Below are positions 1 to 7,630 of a stretch of 64,000 bases of DNA, one piece after another; within the stretch, counting starts at the first letter, position 1, and each line of letters opens with the position of its first letter. The notes below the pieces were generated by a model. The model saw only the letters and a list, made by a program, of their open reading frames with translations, did not search any database and was not told the DNA's origin. Source of the DNA: DAOVFN01 sp964607835. Lineage in GTDB: Archaea; Aenigmatarchaeota; Aenigmatarchaeia; QMZP01. The translations under genes and the position numbers were made by a program. The stretch lies in NCBI GenBank assembly GCA_964607835.1, contig CAZSLL010000001.1, positions 34,425 through 98,424 of the forward strand. The letters are read 5' to 3'.

Positions 1-128
1 ACCCGAACCTCTCCTTTATCTCCTCCCTGACAGCATAAGCATGGAGGGGCTTCTCCTCCAGGAGCCTGAGTATGTACACCCAGAGGCATTCCTTGGTGTT
101 GAGCTCCTTGAGCCTTTTCAACGGCATA
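1..128 (-). CDS. PadR-like winged-helix regulator (N-terminal fragment)
   Basis: The reading frame begins at the ATG complementary to 126-128 and runs off the window edge after about 42 residues. The visible part reads TKECLWVYILRLLEEKPLHA followed by YAVREEIKERFG. This is the usual opening of PadR-type winged-helix DNA-binding proteins, where helix 1 is followed by the P-L-H-A/G-Y-x-[IV] turn. A TATA-like box (CTATATATTTA on the minus strand, about 149-159) lies about 25 bp before the ATG, so a leaderless transcript is likely. The ligand and target genes cannot be judged from this fragment. Confidence 0.7.
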
Positions 129-209
129 TTGATATCTTGTGCCCAGGGTAAATATATAGCCTCCCTGTTTAGACATCATCAATAAAAATATGGCCTGTTC
201 ATATCCCTC

Positions 210-640
210 TAATTAGACAGTACAAAGAAGGAGACCCCCTGCACTAGGAGGGCGGGATGCAGAAGGTCTCCGGTTGCGGGGCTCCCTGTCAAGTCTAAAG
301 GGTGAGGAAGCCCCCGCTCTTTGACTTTGTCCCAGCAAGTGCGTGAGGATTCATGGCAGCCAGAACAGGCCGCCGGAAGGAGGGGTTTCACGCATTGGGT
401 TCCTCCTTTCTCCAATAGATTCACTGCACCGATACGGTGTACCGATGTTCGCAGGAGCACCGCAGAGCCCTGGAACAGGACTCCTGGCCCTCAATGGCAG
501 TGTCACGCATGGCTTTAAACCCGGGACTTCTTTGTTGAATGGGAGGTGAGGCTCCGGGTTGGCGAGTGCATGCCCATTGGGGCGGTATTCCAGTATCCCA
601 TGATACCGGAGTCGGTTCGGTGCTCTTGCGATAATCATTT
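210..640. other. GC-rich structured noncoding segment (candidate ncRNA, family unknown)
   Basis: This 430-bp stretch lies between the PadR-like gene and the homing endonuclease gene. It has no convincing protein frame but many complementary pairs: GGAGACC/GGTCTCC closing 230-271; GCGGGG/CCCCGC around 275-317; TGCGTGA (340s)/TCACGCA (about 387-394), extended by CCCA/TGGG; CACTGC (422-427)/GGCAGTG (495-502); and GTATC/GATAC at 592-606. An AT-rich box (about 180-192) precedes it on the plus strand. A TTTTTAA box near 655 would serve the minus strand, so the orientation is open. I looked for RNase P and SRP RNA signatures and did not find a convincing set. Short overlapping frames here read as shadows. 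Confidence 0.4.
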
Positions 641-743
641 AGAATTGGAGATAGGCTTAAAAATGGTTAAACCCGGCTTTCCCGGGAAAATGAGAGCCCT
701 GGGCGGGATTATAGCGGAATAGCGGAACCGTACTATCCATAGG

Positions 744-750
744 TTTATAT
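744..750 (+). promoter_or_regulatory. TATA box for the homing endonuclease / tRNA-Thr unit
   Basis: TTTATAT lies 24-30 bp upstream of the ATG at 774, the archaeal box A position for a leaderless transcript. No second TATA box is evident just upstream of the tRNA at 1372; the sequence there is A-rich coding sequence of the endonuclease. The tRNA may therefore depend on this promoter. Confidence 0.55.
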
Positions 751-773
751 CGGACAATATCTTACAGCATTCT

Positions 774-1412
774 ATGACTGCACTTGATGATGAATTGGCA
801 GAACTCATAGGTGCTTTCATTGGTGATGGCTTTATTGGCTCGTATGGTATTTCAGGTTCGCATCATGTTGAATTCTCTGGAAATGCTTCTTATGAAATGG
901 AATATTATAAGCATCTTTCAAAGATAATTACCTCTCATTTTGAGGTAAGACCGAGATTCAAAATAGTTGAAGGGACAATCAGAATGTTAATCACATACAA
1001 GGAACTTTTCCTTTTTTTCAAAGATTTGGGTTTCCCTGTGGGAGTAAAGAACTATAAAGTGACCATTCCAGAAGGCCTTTATTGTTCCCCTCTTATCAGA
1101 TATGTCATCAGGGGCATTTTTGATACGGATGGGTTCTTTTATCTTGATAAAAGAGGAATATACAAAAAGCCTTATCCAAGATTGGGTTTCTCGACCAAGA
1201 GCAGAGATCTTTTCTCACAAGTAAGAGATTTATTTTTAAGCTCTGGGTATAGTGTGTATACAAGAATCGATAAACGCTCAGAGATATACCATTTAGAAAT
1301 ATATGGAGAAAAACAAATTCGCAGATGGTTACTCGAGTATGGCATAACAAACAGAAAAAAAGAAAAATTTTGCCTCGGTAGCTCAGTCGGTTGGAATTCC
1401 GATGTGAGTTAG
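774..1412 (+). CDS. LAGLIDADG homing endonuclease overlapping tRNA-Thr(GGT)
   Basis: This 212-residue protein has two LAGLIDADG helices, ELIGAFIGDG (residues 9-18) and VIRGIFDTDGFF (about 111-122). Each ends in the acidic residue that binds the catalytic metal, so a single chain can form a pseudodimeric DNA-cleaving enzyme. The codons for about the last 13 residues are the first 39 bases of the tRNA gene that starts at 1372. The TAG stop (1410-1412) lies inside the first intron of that tRNA. The gene is AT-richer than its neighbours, which suggests acquisition by transfer. Homing endonuclease genes usually sit inside the intron they mobilise; this one precedes the tRNA and shares its exon. 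Confidence 0.85.
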   Translation: MTALDDELAELIGAFIGDGFIGSYGISGSHHVEFSGNASYEMEYYKHLSKIITSHFEVRPRFKIVEGTIRMLITYKELFLFFKDLGFPVGVKNYKVTIPEGLYCSPLIRYVIRGIFDTDGFFYLDKRGIYKKPYPRLGFSTKSRDLFSQVRDLFLSSGYSVYTRIDKRSEIYHLEIYGEKQIRRWLLEYGITNRKKEKFCLGSSVGWNSDVS

Positions 1413-1536
1413 TCTTCCCGGCAAAGAGCGTCAGAAGACATGTCTTCCGCTAAACCTTGGTAAGGTGAAGGTCGCGGGTTCAAATGCATTACTGGAGTTA
1501 TCATCTCCAGCAAAGCTGAAGTTCCCGCCCGAGGCT
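1372..1536 (+). tRNA. tRNA-Thr(GGT) with three introns
   Basis: The acceptor strands GCCTCGG (1372-1378) and CCGAGGC (1529-1535) pair fully, with discriminator T1536. The D stem is GCTC (1381-1384) with GAGC (1426-1429). The anticodon stem TCACC/GGTGA flanks the loop TTGGTAA (1457-1463), giving anticodon GGT. The T stem is GCGGG (1474-1478) with CCCGC (1524-1528) and loop TTCAAAT. A normal 73-nt tRNA is recovered only if three insertions are removed: about 34 nt in the D loop (about 1391-1425, near position 20/21), 21 nt in the 5' anticodon stem (1433-1453, near 29/30) and 38 nt in the T loop (1486-1523, near 59/60). Exact junctions are ambiguous by one base. The acceptor matches the other tRNA-Thr in the window. 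Confidence 0.85.
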
Positions 1537-1564
1537 TATCCATTTAAATCACTTTCTCCAATCT

Positions 1565-2563
1565 ATGTCCATGAAAGCCACTGCCATAGCAAACGCCAAC
1601 ATAGCCCTCACCAAGTACTGGGGAAAGAGGGACAAGGAGCTCATGCTTCCCCAGAACGGGAGCACGAGCATGACCGTTGACGGCATGTTCACAAAAACCA
1701 CGGTGGAGTTCTCGCCTGACTATAATGAGGACATATTCATTATCAACGGAGAACAGGTCAATGAGGGAAAGGCCTATGACAAGACCGCCAAGCATCTCGA
1801 TCTCATTAGGGAGAGGGCTGGCATATCCCACAAGGCCAGGGTGAGGACAGAAAACAATTTCCCCACTGCCGCAGGGCTCGCGAGCTCTGCCTCAGGCTTC
1901 GCTGCCATTACCCTTGCCGCCGCCAAGGCAGCGGGCCTGGAGTTCGACAAGAAAGAGCTCTCCATGCTCTCCAGGCGGGGTTCGGGCTCAGCCACTCGCT
2001 CTGTCTACGGCGGGTTTGTGGAGTGGCAGAAGGGCGAGAAGGAGGACGGCTCTGACTCCTACGCCGTGCAGATCGCGCCACCCGAGCACTGGGACTTCAG
2101 GATGATTGCGTGCATTACCTCCAGGTCAGCCAAGAAGGTCTCCTCGAGGGCGGGCATGGAGCAGACCCTGCAGACATGCCCCTACTACAAGGACTGGCTT
2201 TCCACTGTTCAGGATGACATAGATGCCGTGAAGAAGGGTATTCTGGAGAAGGACTTCACAAAGGTGGGCTCCACAGCAGAGCACAACGCCCTGAAGATGC
2301 ACGCCACCATGATAACCACCAGGCCTCCAATAATATACTGGAACGACGCAACCATGAGGATAATCCACTCCATAATGGACTGGCGGGACGAAGGCCTGGA
2401 GAGCTACTTCACCATGGACGCCGGGCCCCAGGTCAAGATAATGTGCATGGAAAGGAACGTTGAGAAAATCACAAAAAGGGTGAAGGAAATTCCCGGCGTG
2501 GAGGATGTCATAATTTGCAGGCCCGGTGAGGACGCCAGGCTGGTTGATGAGCATTTATTTTAG
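1565..2563 (+). CDS. mvaD: Diphosphomevalonate decarboxylase
   Basis: This GHMP-family enzyme performs the ATP-dependent decarboxylation of mevalonate 5-diphosphate to isopentenyl diphosphate. The 332 residues match the family length. Landmarks are the N-terminal ANANIALTKYWGKRD, the phosphate-binding loop FPTAAGLASSASG (about residues 99-111), RRGSGSATRSVYGGFVEW and FTMDAGPQVKI near the C-terminus. Two close in-frame ATGs exist (1565 and 1571). Phosphomevalonate kinase and mevalonate kinase lie within 3.3 kb, which favours the diphosphate as substrate. A monophosphate decarboxylase, as in haloarchaea, cannot be excluded from sequence alone. Confidence 0.92.
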   Translation: MSMKATAIANANIALTKYWGKRDKELMLPQNGSTSMTVDGMFTKTTVEFSPDYNEDIFIINGEQVNEGKAYDKTAKHLDLIRERAGISHKARVRTENNFPTAAGLASSASGFAAITLAAAKAAGLEFDKKELSMLSRRGSGSATRSVYGGFVEWQKGEKEDGSDSYAVQIAPPEHWDFRMIACITSRSAKKVSSRAGMEQTLQTCPYYKDWLSTVQDDIDAVKKGILEKDFTKVGSTAEHNALKMHATMITTRPPIIYWNDATMRIIHSIMDWRDEGLESYFTMDAGPQVKIMCMERNVEKITKRVKEIPGVEDVIICRPGEDARLVDEHLF

Positions 2564-2575
2564 GCAGTCTTGAAT

Positions 2576-3574
2576 TCAGAACCCGTTATATTCGGCATAC
2601 CGGGCAAGCTCCAGCGCCAACCTTTCCCTTGGCATCACCGTTACGAGGGAGTCATTCTCTGCCTTCCTGACGTCATGTGGGAAGGCATATCCACCTGTGA
2701 TGAGGAACTGGTTCTGGAAGCTGTTGTCAGCGAGCTGCTCCTGCTGCTCCTTGTCGTAACGGTCGTTCAGCCTCCAGACATCGTGATGGGGGATATCTTC
2801 AGAAGCGGCAATCCATTTCATCTGCTCGAGCTTATCCCTTGTCCTTTCTTTGCCGATAATCCTGTCCCTGTTTATAGCGCAGCCTGCCTGAACCTCCTCG
2901 GAAACGTCTTCTTTCCCGAACCTTCCGAGTTCTGAGTAGAGTTCACATAGAGCATAGCTGGATGCCTCATCCTTTGATGTCGCGAACCAGGGAATAAAAC
3001 CGTTCACAATCTCATTATCATTTCCAGGCCTTGTATCTTGGGTCTCTGCGAGCATCCTGAACTGCTCAATCGCTCCCGGGAACGGAGACTGCGTGCTGAG
3101 CCATGCATGGTAATCCTTCTTCTGGAGCCTTTGTCTTTCGCTGTAGAACTTCTCCTTGAATAATGACCTCTCATCGGGGGTCTCATCCCTGAGCTGCCTG
3201 AACCTGTCCTCAATGGCATCATATACAGACTCCTTATCAGGCATCCTGAGCATATCGTTAACAAACGCGGGATATTTTTCAATGACCTGGAGGATGGTGA
3301 GGTAGTCCTCTGCCACCTCCGCAAGGGGCCTCAGCTTCAGGAAGGCCCTCATTGACATGCCATTGACTATATCCTCGTTAAACTCTTCTGGGCTGACAAG
3401 GGTGCCATAGAAGCTTTCTTCAGGGTCTCCCATTGCATAGTGCGCATTTATCGCAACCAAACCGCACTCGGTGGCCCCGTTGTTAACTATGCCCTCGAAG
3501 CTGCTGGCCAGGGCTATCTTCCCTCCCGGTATGTACAGCCCGCCTGAAGTGTATTCTGCCATGAGGAACTCCAT
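2576..3574 (-). CDS. HAD-like protein with degenerate catalytic motif I
   Basis: The 332-residue soluble protein lies tail-to-tail with the decarboxylase gene and divergent from phosphomevalonate kinase. Its N-terminus KIALASSFEGIVNNGATECG aligns by eye with the HAD motif I region, which normally reads DxDG followed by an NS/E turn. Here the nucleophile Asp position is Ser (SFEG). Later segments fit HAD motifs II-IV: FATSKD (about residue 202), KERTRDKLEQ (about 254) and RLNDRYDKEQ. A helical cap of about 120 residues lies between motif I and PFPGAIEQF. If this assignment is right the protein has probably lost phosphatase chemistry. The family assignment is tentative. Confidence 0.5.
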   Translation of the reverse strand: MEFLMAEYTSGGLYIPGGKIALASSFEGIVNNGATECGLVAINAHYAMGDPEESFYGTLVSPEEFNEDIVNGMSMRAFLKLRPLAEVAEDYLTILQVIEKYPAFVNDMLRMPDKESVYDAIEDRFRQLRDETPDERSLFKEKFYSERQRLQKKDYHAWLSTQSPFPGAIEQFRMLAETQDTRPGNDNEIVNGFIPWFATSKDEASSYALCELYSELGRFGKEDVSEEVQAGCAINRDRIIGKERTRDKLEQMKWIAASEDIPHHDVWRLNDRYDKEQQEQLADNSFQNQFLITGGYAFPHDVRKAENDSLVTVMPRERLALELARYAEYNGF

Positions 3575-3613
3575 GGGGATTGATTTATATATATTTTTCG
3601 CAAACCTTTTTAT

Positions 3614-4726
3614 ATGACCATGAAAGCAAGCGCCCCTGGTAAGCTCCTCCTTTCGGGGGAATGGGCCGTTCTGGAGGTGGGGAATCCCGCCATTGTCACT
3701 GCAGTCGACAAGCGGGTGTGGGCAGAGATTGAGGCCAACGAGGAGATATCGGTCTTCCTGGACGATTTCAACATAAGGGATGCTCGCGGAGATTTCAGGG
3801 AAGGGAAGTTCGAGTGGACCGGGGCCCTTACTGATGATGAGAGGGACAGGCTCAAGTTCTGCAGGGGAGCCATCGAGGCCTGCCTCAACTACCTCGGGAA
3901 TGATTACAGGCCATTCTGGATACGCTCCTGGGGGGAGATGAGCCAGCTCATGGTAGACGGGCAGATGAAGAAGATAGGATTCGGCTCATCCGCCGCTTCT
4001 GTGGTGGCCTTTGTGGGAGCCATTCTGAGATTCCACGGGATGGACATCACGAAGAGGGATACCAGGAACATAATCTACAAGCTCTCCACAATAGCACATT
4101 ACTTCGTTCAGGGCAAGGTGGGCTCGGCATTCGATGTCGCGGCCTCTACGTACGGAGGGGTTTTCGTGTATACCCGCTTCGACCCCAAATGGCTCGCCGA
4201 GCGGATGGAGGCAGGGGACTCTGTCAGGGAGATAGTGGAGCAGGACTGGCCGGGTCTGAGCGTTGAGGAGCTGGGCATACCCAAGGGATTCGACCTTCTG
4301 GTGGGTTGGACCAGGGACTCGGCATCAACCTCAGCCATGGTCAAGGATATGAACGTGTTCAAGCAGATGAATAGGGAAGAGTATGAAAGGCTCTTCAGGC
4401 AGATAGCAGAGCTTGTCAGGGAAGTGATACCTGCATGGAAGGAGGGGGAAAGGGAAAAGATTCTGGAGCTCCTGAGGAAGAACGAGGAGCATCTCAGGGA
4501 GCTGGGCGAGAAGAGCAGGGTTAACATCGAGACCCCTTCACTAAGGAAGCTGAGCGAGGCAGCCAACCAGGCCGGCGGCGCGGGAAAGCTCTCAGGAGCG
4601 GGGGGAGGCGACTGCGGGATAGCGGTGAGCTTTGACCCAAGAACTTCAGAGAGGATAAGGGATACCTGGAAAGAAACTGGCCTTTTTGTTGTGGATGCAA
4701 GAATGGACCCGCAAGGTGTCTGTTAG
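3614..4726 (+). CDS. Phosphomevalonate kinase (GHMP family)
   Basis: This enzyme phosphorylates mevalonate 5-phosphate to the diphosphate, the step between mevalonate kinase and the decarboxylase. The 370-residue sequence opens with ASAPGKLLLSGEWAVL, the GHMP substrate-binding start typical of ERG8-type kinases (GEWAVLE rather than the GEHAVVYG of mevalonate kinase). The ATP loop is KKIGFGSSAASVVAFVG (about residues 118-134) and the C-terminal motif is KLSGAGGGDCGIAV (about 333-346). The ATG at 3614 is followed closely by a second at 3620. The upstream AT-rich region (3580-3610) can hold promoters for this gene and the divergent HAD-like gene. Confidence 0.88.
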   Translation: MTMKASAPGKLLLSGEWAVLEVGNPAIVTAVDKRVWAEIEANEEISVFLDDFNIRDARGDFREGKFEWTGALTDDERDRLKFCRGAIEACLNYLGNDYRPFWIRSWGEMSQLMVDGQMKKIGFGSSAASVVAFVGAILRFHGMDITKRDTRNIIYKLSTIAHYFVQGKVGSAFDVAASTYGGVFVYTRFDPKWLAERMEAGDSVREIVEQDWPGLSVEELGIPKGFDLLVGWTRDSASTSAMVKDMNVFKQMNREEYERLFRQIAELVREVIPAWKEGEREKILELLRKNEEHLRELGEKSRVNIETPSLRKLSEAANQAGGAGKLSGAGGGDCGIAVSFDPRTSERIRDTWKETGLFVVDARMDPQGVC

Positions 4727-4736
4727 ATTTTCTGTT

Positions 4737-4786
4737 CCACTCTCTTCGTGGGATACCAGTCTTTCAACACCACTCTCTTCGTGGGA
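4737..4786. repeat. Two 17-bp repeats spaced 33 bp between convergent kinase genes
   Basis: CCACTCTCTTCGTGGGA occurs at 4737-4753 and again at 4770-4786, a 33-bp period. Each copy can form a small CCAC/GTGG stem. It matches 15 of 17 bases of the core of the 33-bp repeat in the FKBP gene (CCACTTTCTGCGTGGGA). On the minus strand the block would encode SHEESGVERLV plus a partial second unit, resembling the alternative-frame translation of the FKBP repeat. It may be a displaced repeat copy or part of a terminator. Confidence 0.7.
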
Positions 4787-4831
4787 GGTTTCTCTTTAGA
4801 TAATTTCGTCGTTGGACAATAAAGATGCAAA

Positions 4832-5893
4832 TTACTTGTGAGAAGCAATCCTTTCGGGGGCCTTCGGGGTCTCCAGCCTCACTCCCTCTGCACCAAGCTC
4901 GGTCTCCCACGGAGTGAATCCTGCCTCCCTGATTATCTTCTTGAGTGCCTTCTTGTCCTCGTGGTACGCCAGCATGATTCCTCCTCCGCAGGCCCCGCAC
5001 AGCTTTGCGGCCCCTCCCATGTCCCTTATTCTTTTTATGACAGTGTCTGCCTCAGGTACAGAGAGCCCGAGCTCATAGAGGTTCTGCCATGCTGTGTTAA
5101 TGAGCTCCTTGACAAGAGCAAAATCCTTGTACCTTAGGGCCTTCCTCATTTCATGTGTTGCCTTGCCTATTTCTTTTATCCTGGGCTCCCTTATCTCAGG
5201 GTCCAGGTCCCTGACCATGGAAACCAGCTCACCGGTGCCCCTGACAGGCCTCCTTATGTAGGTGAGCACGAAGTTCTCCATCTCATATGGAATCTCCTCC
5301 TTCAAAGACTCCAGGTAGGGCTTTCCCTTCTCTCCCTTCTGGAACCATACCAGCCCTCCGTAGGTGCAGGTTGTGTTGTCCCCTCCTGAGGGGGTTCCAT
5401 GGACCATCTTCTCAATGTCATATGCTATCTTGTTGAGCTCCTCAAGGGAAAGGCTCTTCCCGTAGAGCTCAGAGACCGCTTTGACAAGGGCGACAGCCAG
5501 CCCTGCGGAAGAGCCCAGGCCCGAGCCCAAGGGTATGTCCCCGTACGTTGTCAGGTTGACTCCCTTCTCTATGTTCAGCCGGTGCAGGATTATGCCAATT
5601 GCCACCTTCTTGAAGTTCTGCCCGTCCTTCACGAAATGGAAAAGCTTCGAGAAATCCCCGGACTCGAACCCGTTCATCCACATGCCCCGGGCCTGGACAG
5701 CAGAGTCAATGCAGTCGTCAACCAGCCACTCGGCCTTGACGTTCATGTTCCTGGAGTACACCCTGACCTTGGTGTGCTTCTCGGCCTCCACGTAGGCCCT
5801 TTTCCCGATAGCGGCGAGAATTGCGGGCTCCCCGTACACGACCGCGTGCTCGCCTATGAGGTGCACCTTTCCGGGGGCGGATGCCGTAATCAT
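4832..5893 (-). CDS. mvk: Mevalonate kinase
   Basis: This kinase phosphorylates mevalonate with ATP, the first kinase step after HMG-CoA reductase. The 353 residues fit the family. Diagnostic parts are SAPGKVHLIGEHAVVYGEPA at the N-terminus, the ATP-binding loop IPLGSGLGSSAGLAVALV (about residues 120-137), HGTPSGGDNTTCTYGG (about 169-184) with the catalytic Asp region, and LCGACGGGIMLAY near residue 308. It is convergent with phosphomevalonate kinase, across about 100 bp holding the paired 17-bp repeats. With the two neighbours it gives every step from mevalonate to isopentenyl diphosphate. HMG-CoA reductase and isomerase are not in the window. Confidence 0.93.
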   Translation of the reverse strand: MITASAPGKVHLIGEHAVVYGEPAILAAIGKRAYVEAEKHTKVRVYSRNMNVKAEWLVDDCIDSAVQARGMWMNGFESGDFSKLFHFVKDGQNFKKVAIGIILHRLNIEKGVNLTTYGDIPLGSGLGSSAGLAVALVKAVSELYGKSLSLEELNKIAYDIEKMVHGTPSGGDNTTCTYGGLVWFQKGEKGKPYLESLKEEIPYEMENFVLTYIRRPVRGTGELVSMVRDLDPEIREPRIKEIGKATHEMRKALRYKDFALVKELINTAWQNLYELGLSVPEADTVIKRIRDMGGAAKLCGACGGGIMLAYHEDKKALKKIIREAGFTPWETELGAEGVRLETPKAPERIASHK

Positions 5894-5935
5894 GAATAGA
5901 ATAGTCCTGAAAGATTAATATGCTTGCCCGGATGC

Positions 5936-6160
5936 TCAGTATTCCCTGTGATTTATCTCTGTCCCGTACCTGGCATATCTCTTCAGGCAGGCCCGGGCCG
6001 TTTGCTCGGCAAAACCCCTGTCAGTGACATTTCCGAGCATGAATGCCCTGGATATTTCCCCCGCAACCAGCGCATTGGTGACAGGCTCGAGCCCCTCCAC
6101 CTCGCAATAAGTGTAAGCTCCGCCCCTCCTGTAATTGAGAACAATCCTCATTCTGGCCAT
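5936..6160 (-). CDS. Small uncharacterised protein (74 aa)
   Basis: The frame from the ATG at 6160 gives MARMRIVLNYRRGGAYTYCEVEGLEPVTNALVAG and continues to a short basic C-terminus. The reading frame extends upstream to 6193, but those residues (MLYNCSCPTEG) look unlike a protein start. It lies about 40 bp upstream of mevalonate kinase on the same strand and could be co-transcribed with it. I recognise no family. The mix of beta-prone N-terminus and helical middle suggests a small folded protein. Confidence 0.55.
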   Translation of the reverse strand: MARMRIVLNYRRGGAYTYCEVEGLEPVTNALVAGEISRAFMLGNVTDRGFAEQTARACLKRYARYGTEINHREY

Positions 6161-6240
6161 GCCTTCAGTTGGACATGAGCAGTTATAAAGCATGCGTTAT
6201 TGGCATAATAAGACAGCTAGCCATCAACGCCTTTAATTTG

Positions 6241-7374
6241 CTAAAAAAAGCCAATTATTTCTATGGTCATTCCTGCCAGGAGCAAGACAGATATCAGGAT
6301 TGCAAGCGTCTTGCTGAAGAATATCCTGTACTCCGGAACCCTGTTTCCCTTGACATTTGCTTTTCTATATATAACCAGGACTATTATAACGATGAGCCCT
6401 CCCGCAACAACCCCTCCCACTGAAATTACATTAATAAATGAAAAGAATTCGAAAATCTCCAGCATCAGGAAGAGCACAATCGGCAGTATCGCTGTTTTAA
6501 GCCACGCTTTCCTTTTTTTCTCTTTGTAGTCAACCATAAAGCTCCGCTCCAGCGCTGTGCCCAGAGCCAGGTATGATGTAAACATGGTTATTATCCCTAT
6601 CACGATGAACAGAGGCCCAAGGGCCATCGTAGAAATCTGGGGCGTGTCCTGCCCGGTTATTCCCAGGACGAGAAATGTAAAGAATGCGTAAATCGATATT
6701 GTGATAATAGTGCCGGTTATTATAACCCTTTTTGTCATAGCTTCGTTCTTTTTCAGGACCTTGACAACAGAAGGCAGTGAAAAGAACTCCACCAGGGAAA
6801 ACAGGACAACCCCCAAAGGCAAAAAGAAATATGCCTTATCGAATCCCATGTAGTTTGAATAGTTTATGTCCTTTGTAAAGAATATTGCGACAAGGATTAG
6901 CATGAATAATAATGCCCCCACGCCCAGCTTTTCATATTTTCTCAGCGATGAAATGCCCCGCCACAGAAGGTGCGACATGAGAAAACCGAACAGGGCTCCA
7001 AAAATAACCTCGTATTCCAGGTTCCCGAATATCAGGTAGCTAAGGCTTCCCCCCACACCTATCATGTATGCGAGCAATGCCGAGAATATCGCAAAAACCA
7101 CCAGTATGAACATGAAGTCCTTTCCCTTTTTTCCCAGATACTTGTAGGCGTATCCCACTAGCTGGTGCTCGCCCTTTGTCCTGAGTATTATCTCCCCGAA
7201 ATACAGGTTCATCAGAAGTATCAGGAATCCGAAGAAGAACAGATAGCCCATGGTCACGAAGAAACCGGATTTTGACGCCACGTAGGGCATGCTTAAAAAC
7301 CCAACGCCCACAACAGTCCCGACTATGATGGATACTGATGTCAGGAATTTTCTGGTCTTGACAGAAAGTTTCAT
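6241..7374 (-). CDS. Amino-acid permease of the APC/HAAAP type
   Basis: This is an integral membrane transporter of about 377 residues with roughly 11 hydrophobic segments. The start at 7374 (MKLSVKTRKFLTSVSIIVGT) is chosen because it places a short basic segment before the first helix; the longer frame to 7458 adds an unlikely Arg-rich stretch. Helix 1 contains IIVGTVVGVGFLSMPYVASK, the broken helix with G-x-G-x-L/I-x-x-P seen in aromatic and hydroxy amino-acid permeases, which couple uptake to an ion gradient. The substrate is not predictable. It stands alone on the minus strand. Confidence 0.8.
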   Translation of the reverse strand: MKLSVKTRKFLTSVSIIVGTVVGVGFLSMPYVASKSGFFVTMGYLFFFGFLILLMNLYFGEIILRTKGEHQLVGYAYKYLGKKGKDFMFILVVFAIFSALLAYMIGVGGSLSYLIFGNLEYEVIFGALFGFLMSHLLWRGISSLRKYEKLGVGALLFMLILVAIFFTKDINYSNYMGFDKAYFFLPLGVVLFSLVEFFSLPSVVKVLKKNEAMTKRVIITGTIITISIYAFFTFLVLGITGQDTPQISTMALGPLFIVIGIITMFTSYLALGTALERSFMVDYKEKKRKAWLKTAILPIVLFLMLEIFEFFSFINVISVGGVVAGGLIVIIVLVIYRKANVKGNRVPEYRIFFSKTLAILISVLLLAGMTIEIIGFF

Positions 7375-7630
7375 TTTTACCTGTAATATTCTTGCGCATG
7401 ACCCAGATATAAAGCTGATGAAGAGTCTGGGCCTGAAGCCTCCAAGCCTCGTTTTCATGGTTTTGCCGGAGTAGAAGAGGCAGGACCCCTTTAGATACAG
7501 CTAAAGCGGATATGCAAAGTTCTTGCTAACAGCTACTATGCATAAATCTATACGCAAGGTTAACTGTGAAAGAATTTGGTGCAGTCCGGCGTTTATCCTG
7601 CATGGGTGGAACCTGATAATCCATTAATGT

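Noticed and set aside
210..640. RNase P RNA or SRP RNA gene
   Set aside because: A GAGGAAGCC stretch (304-312) and a CCGGAAGG stretch (about 373-380) recall the two families, but the partner motifs needed for P4 or helix 8 are not found in the right order on either strand.
1372..1536. tRNA-Thr(GGT) as a decayed pseudogene
   Set aside because: All stems pair perfectly once three inserts are removed, and the inserts sit at known archaeal intron positions; random decay would also damage the stems.
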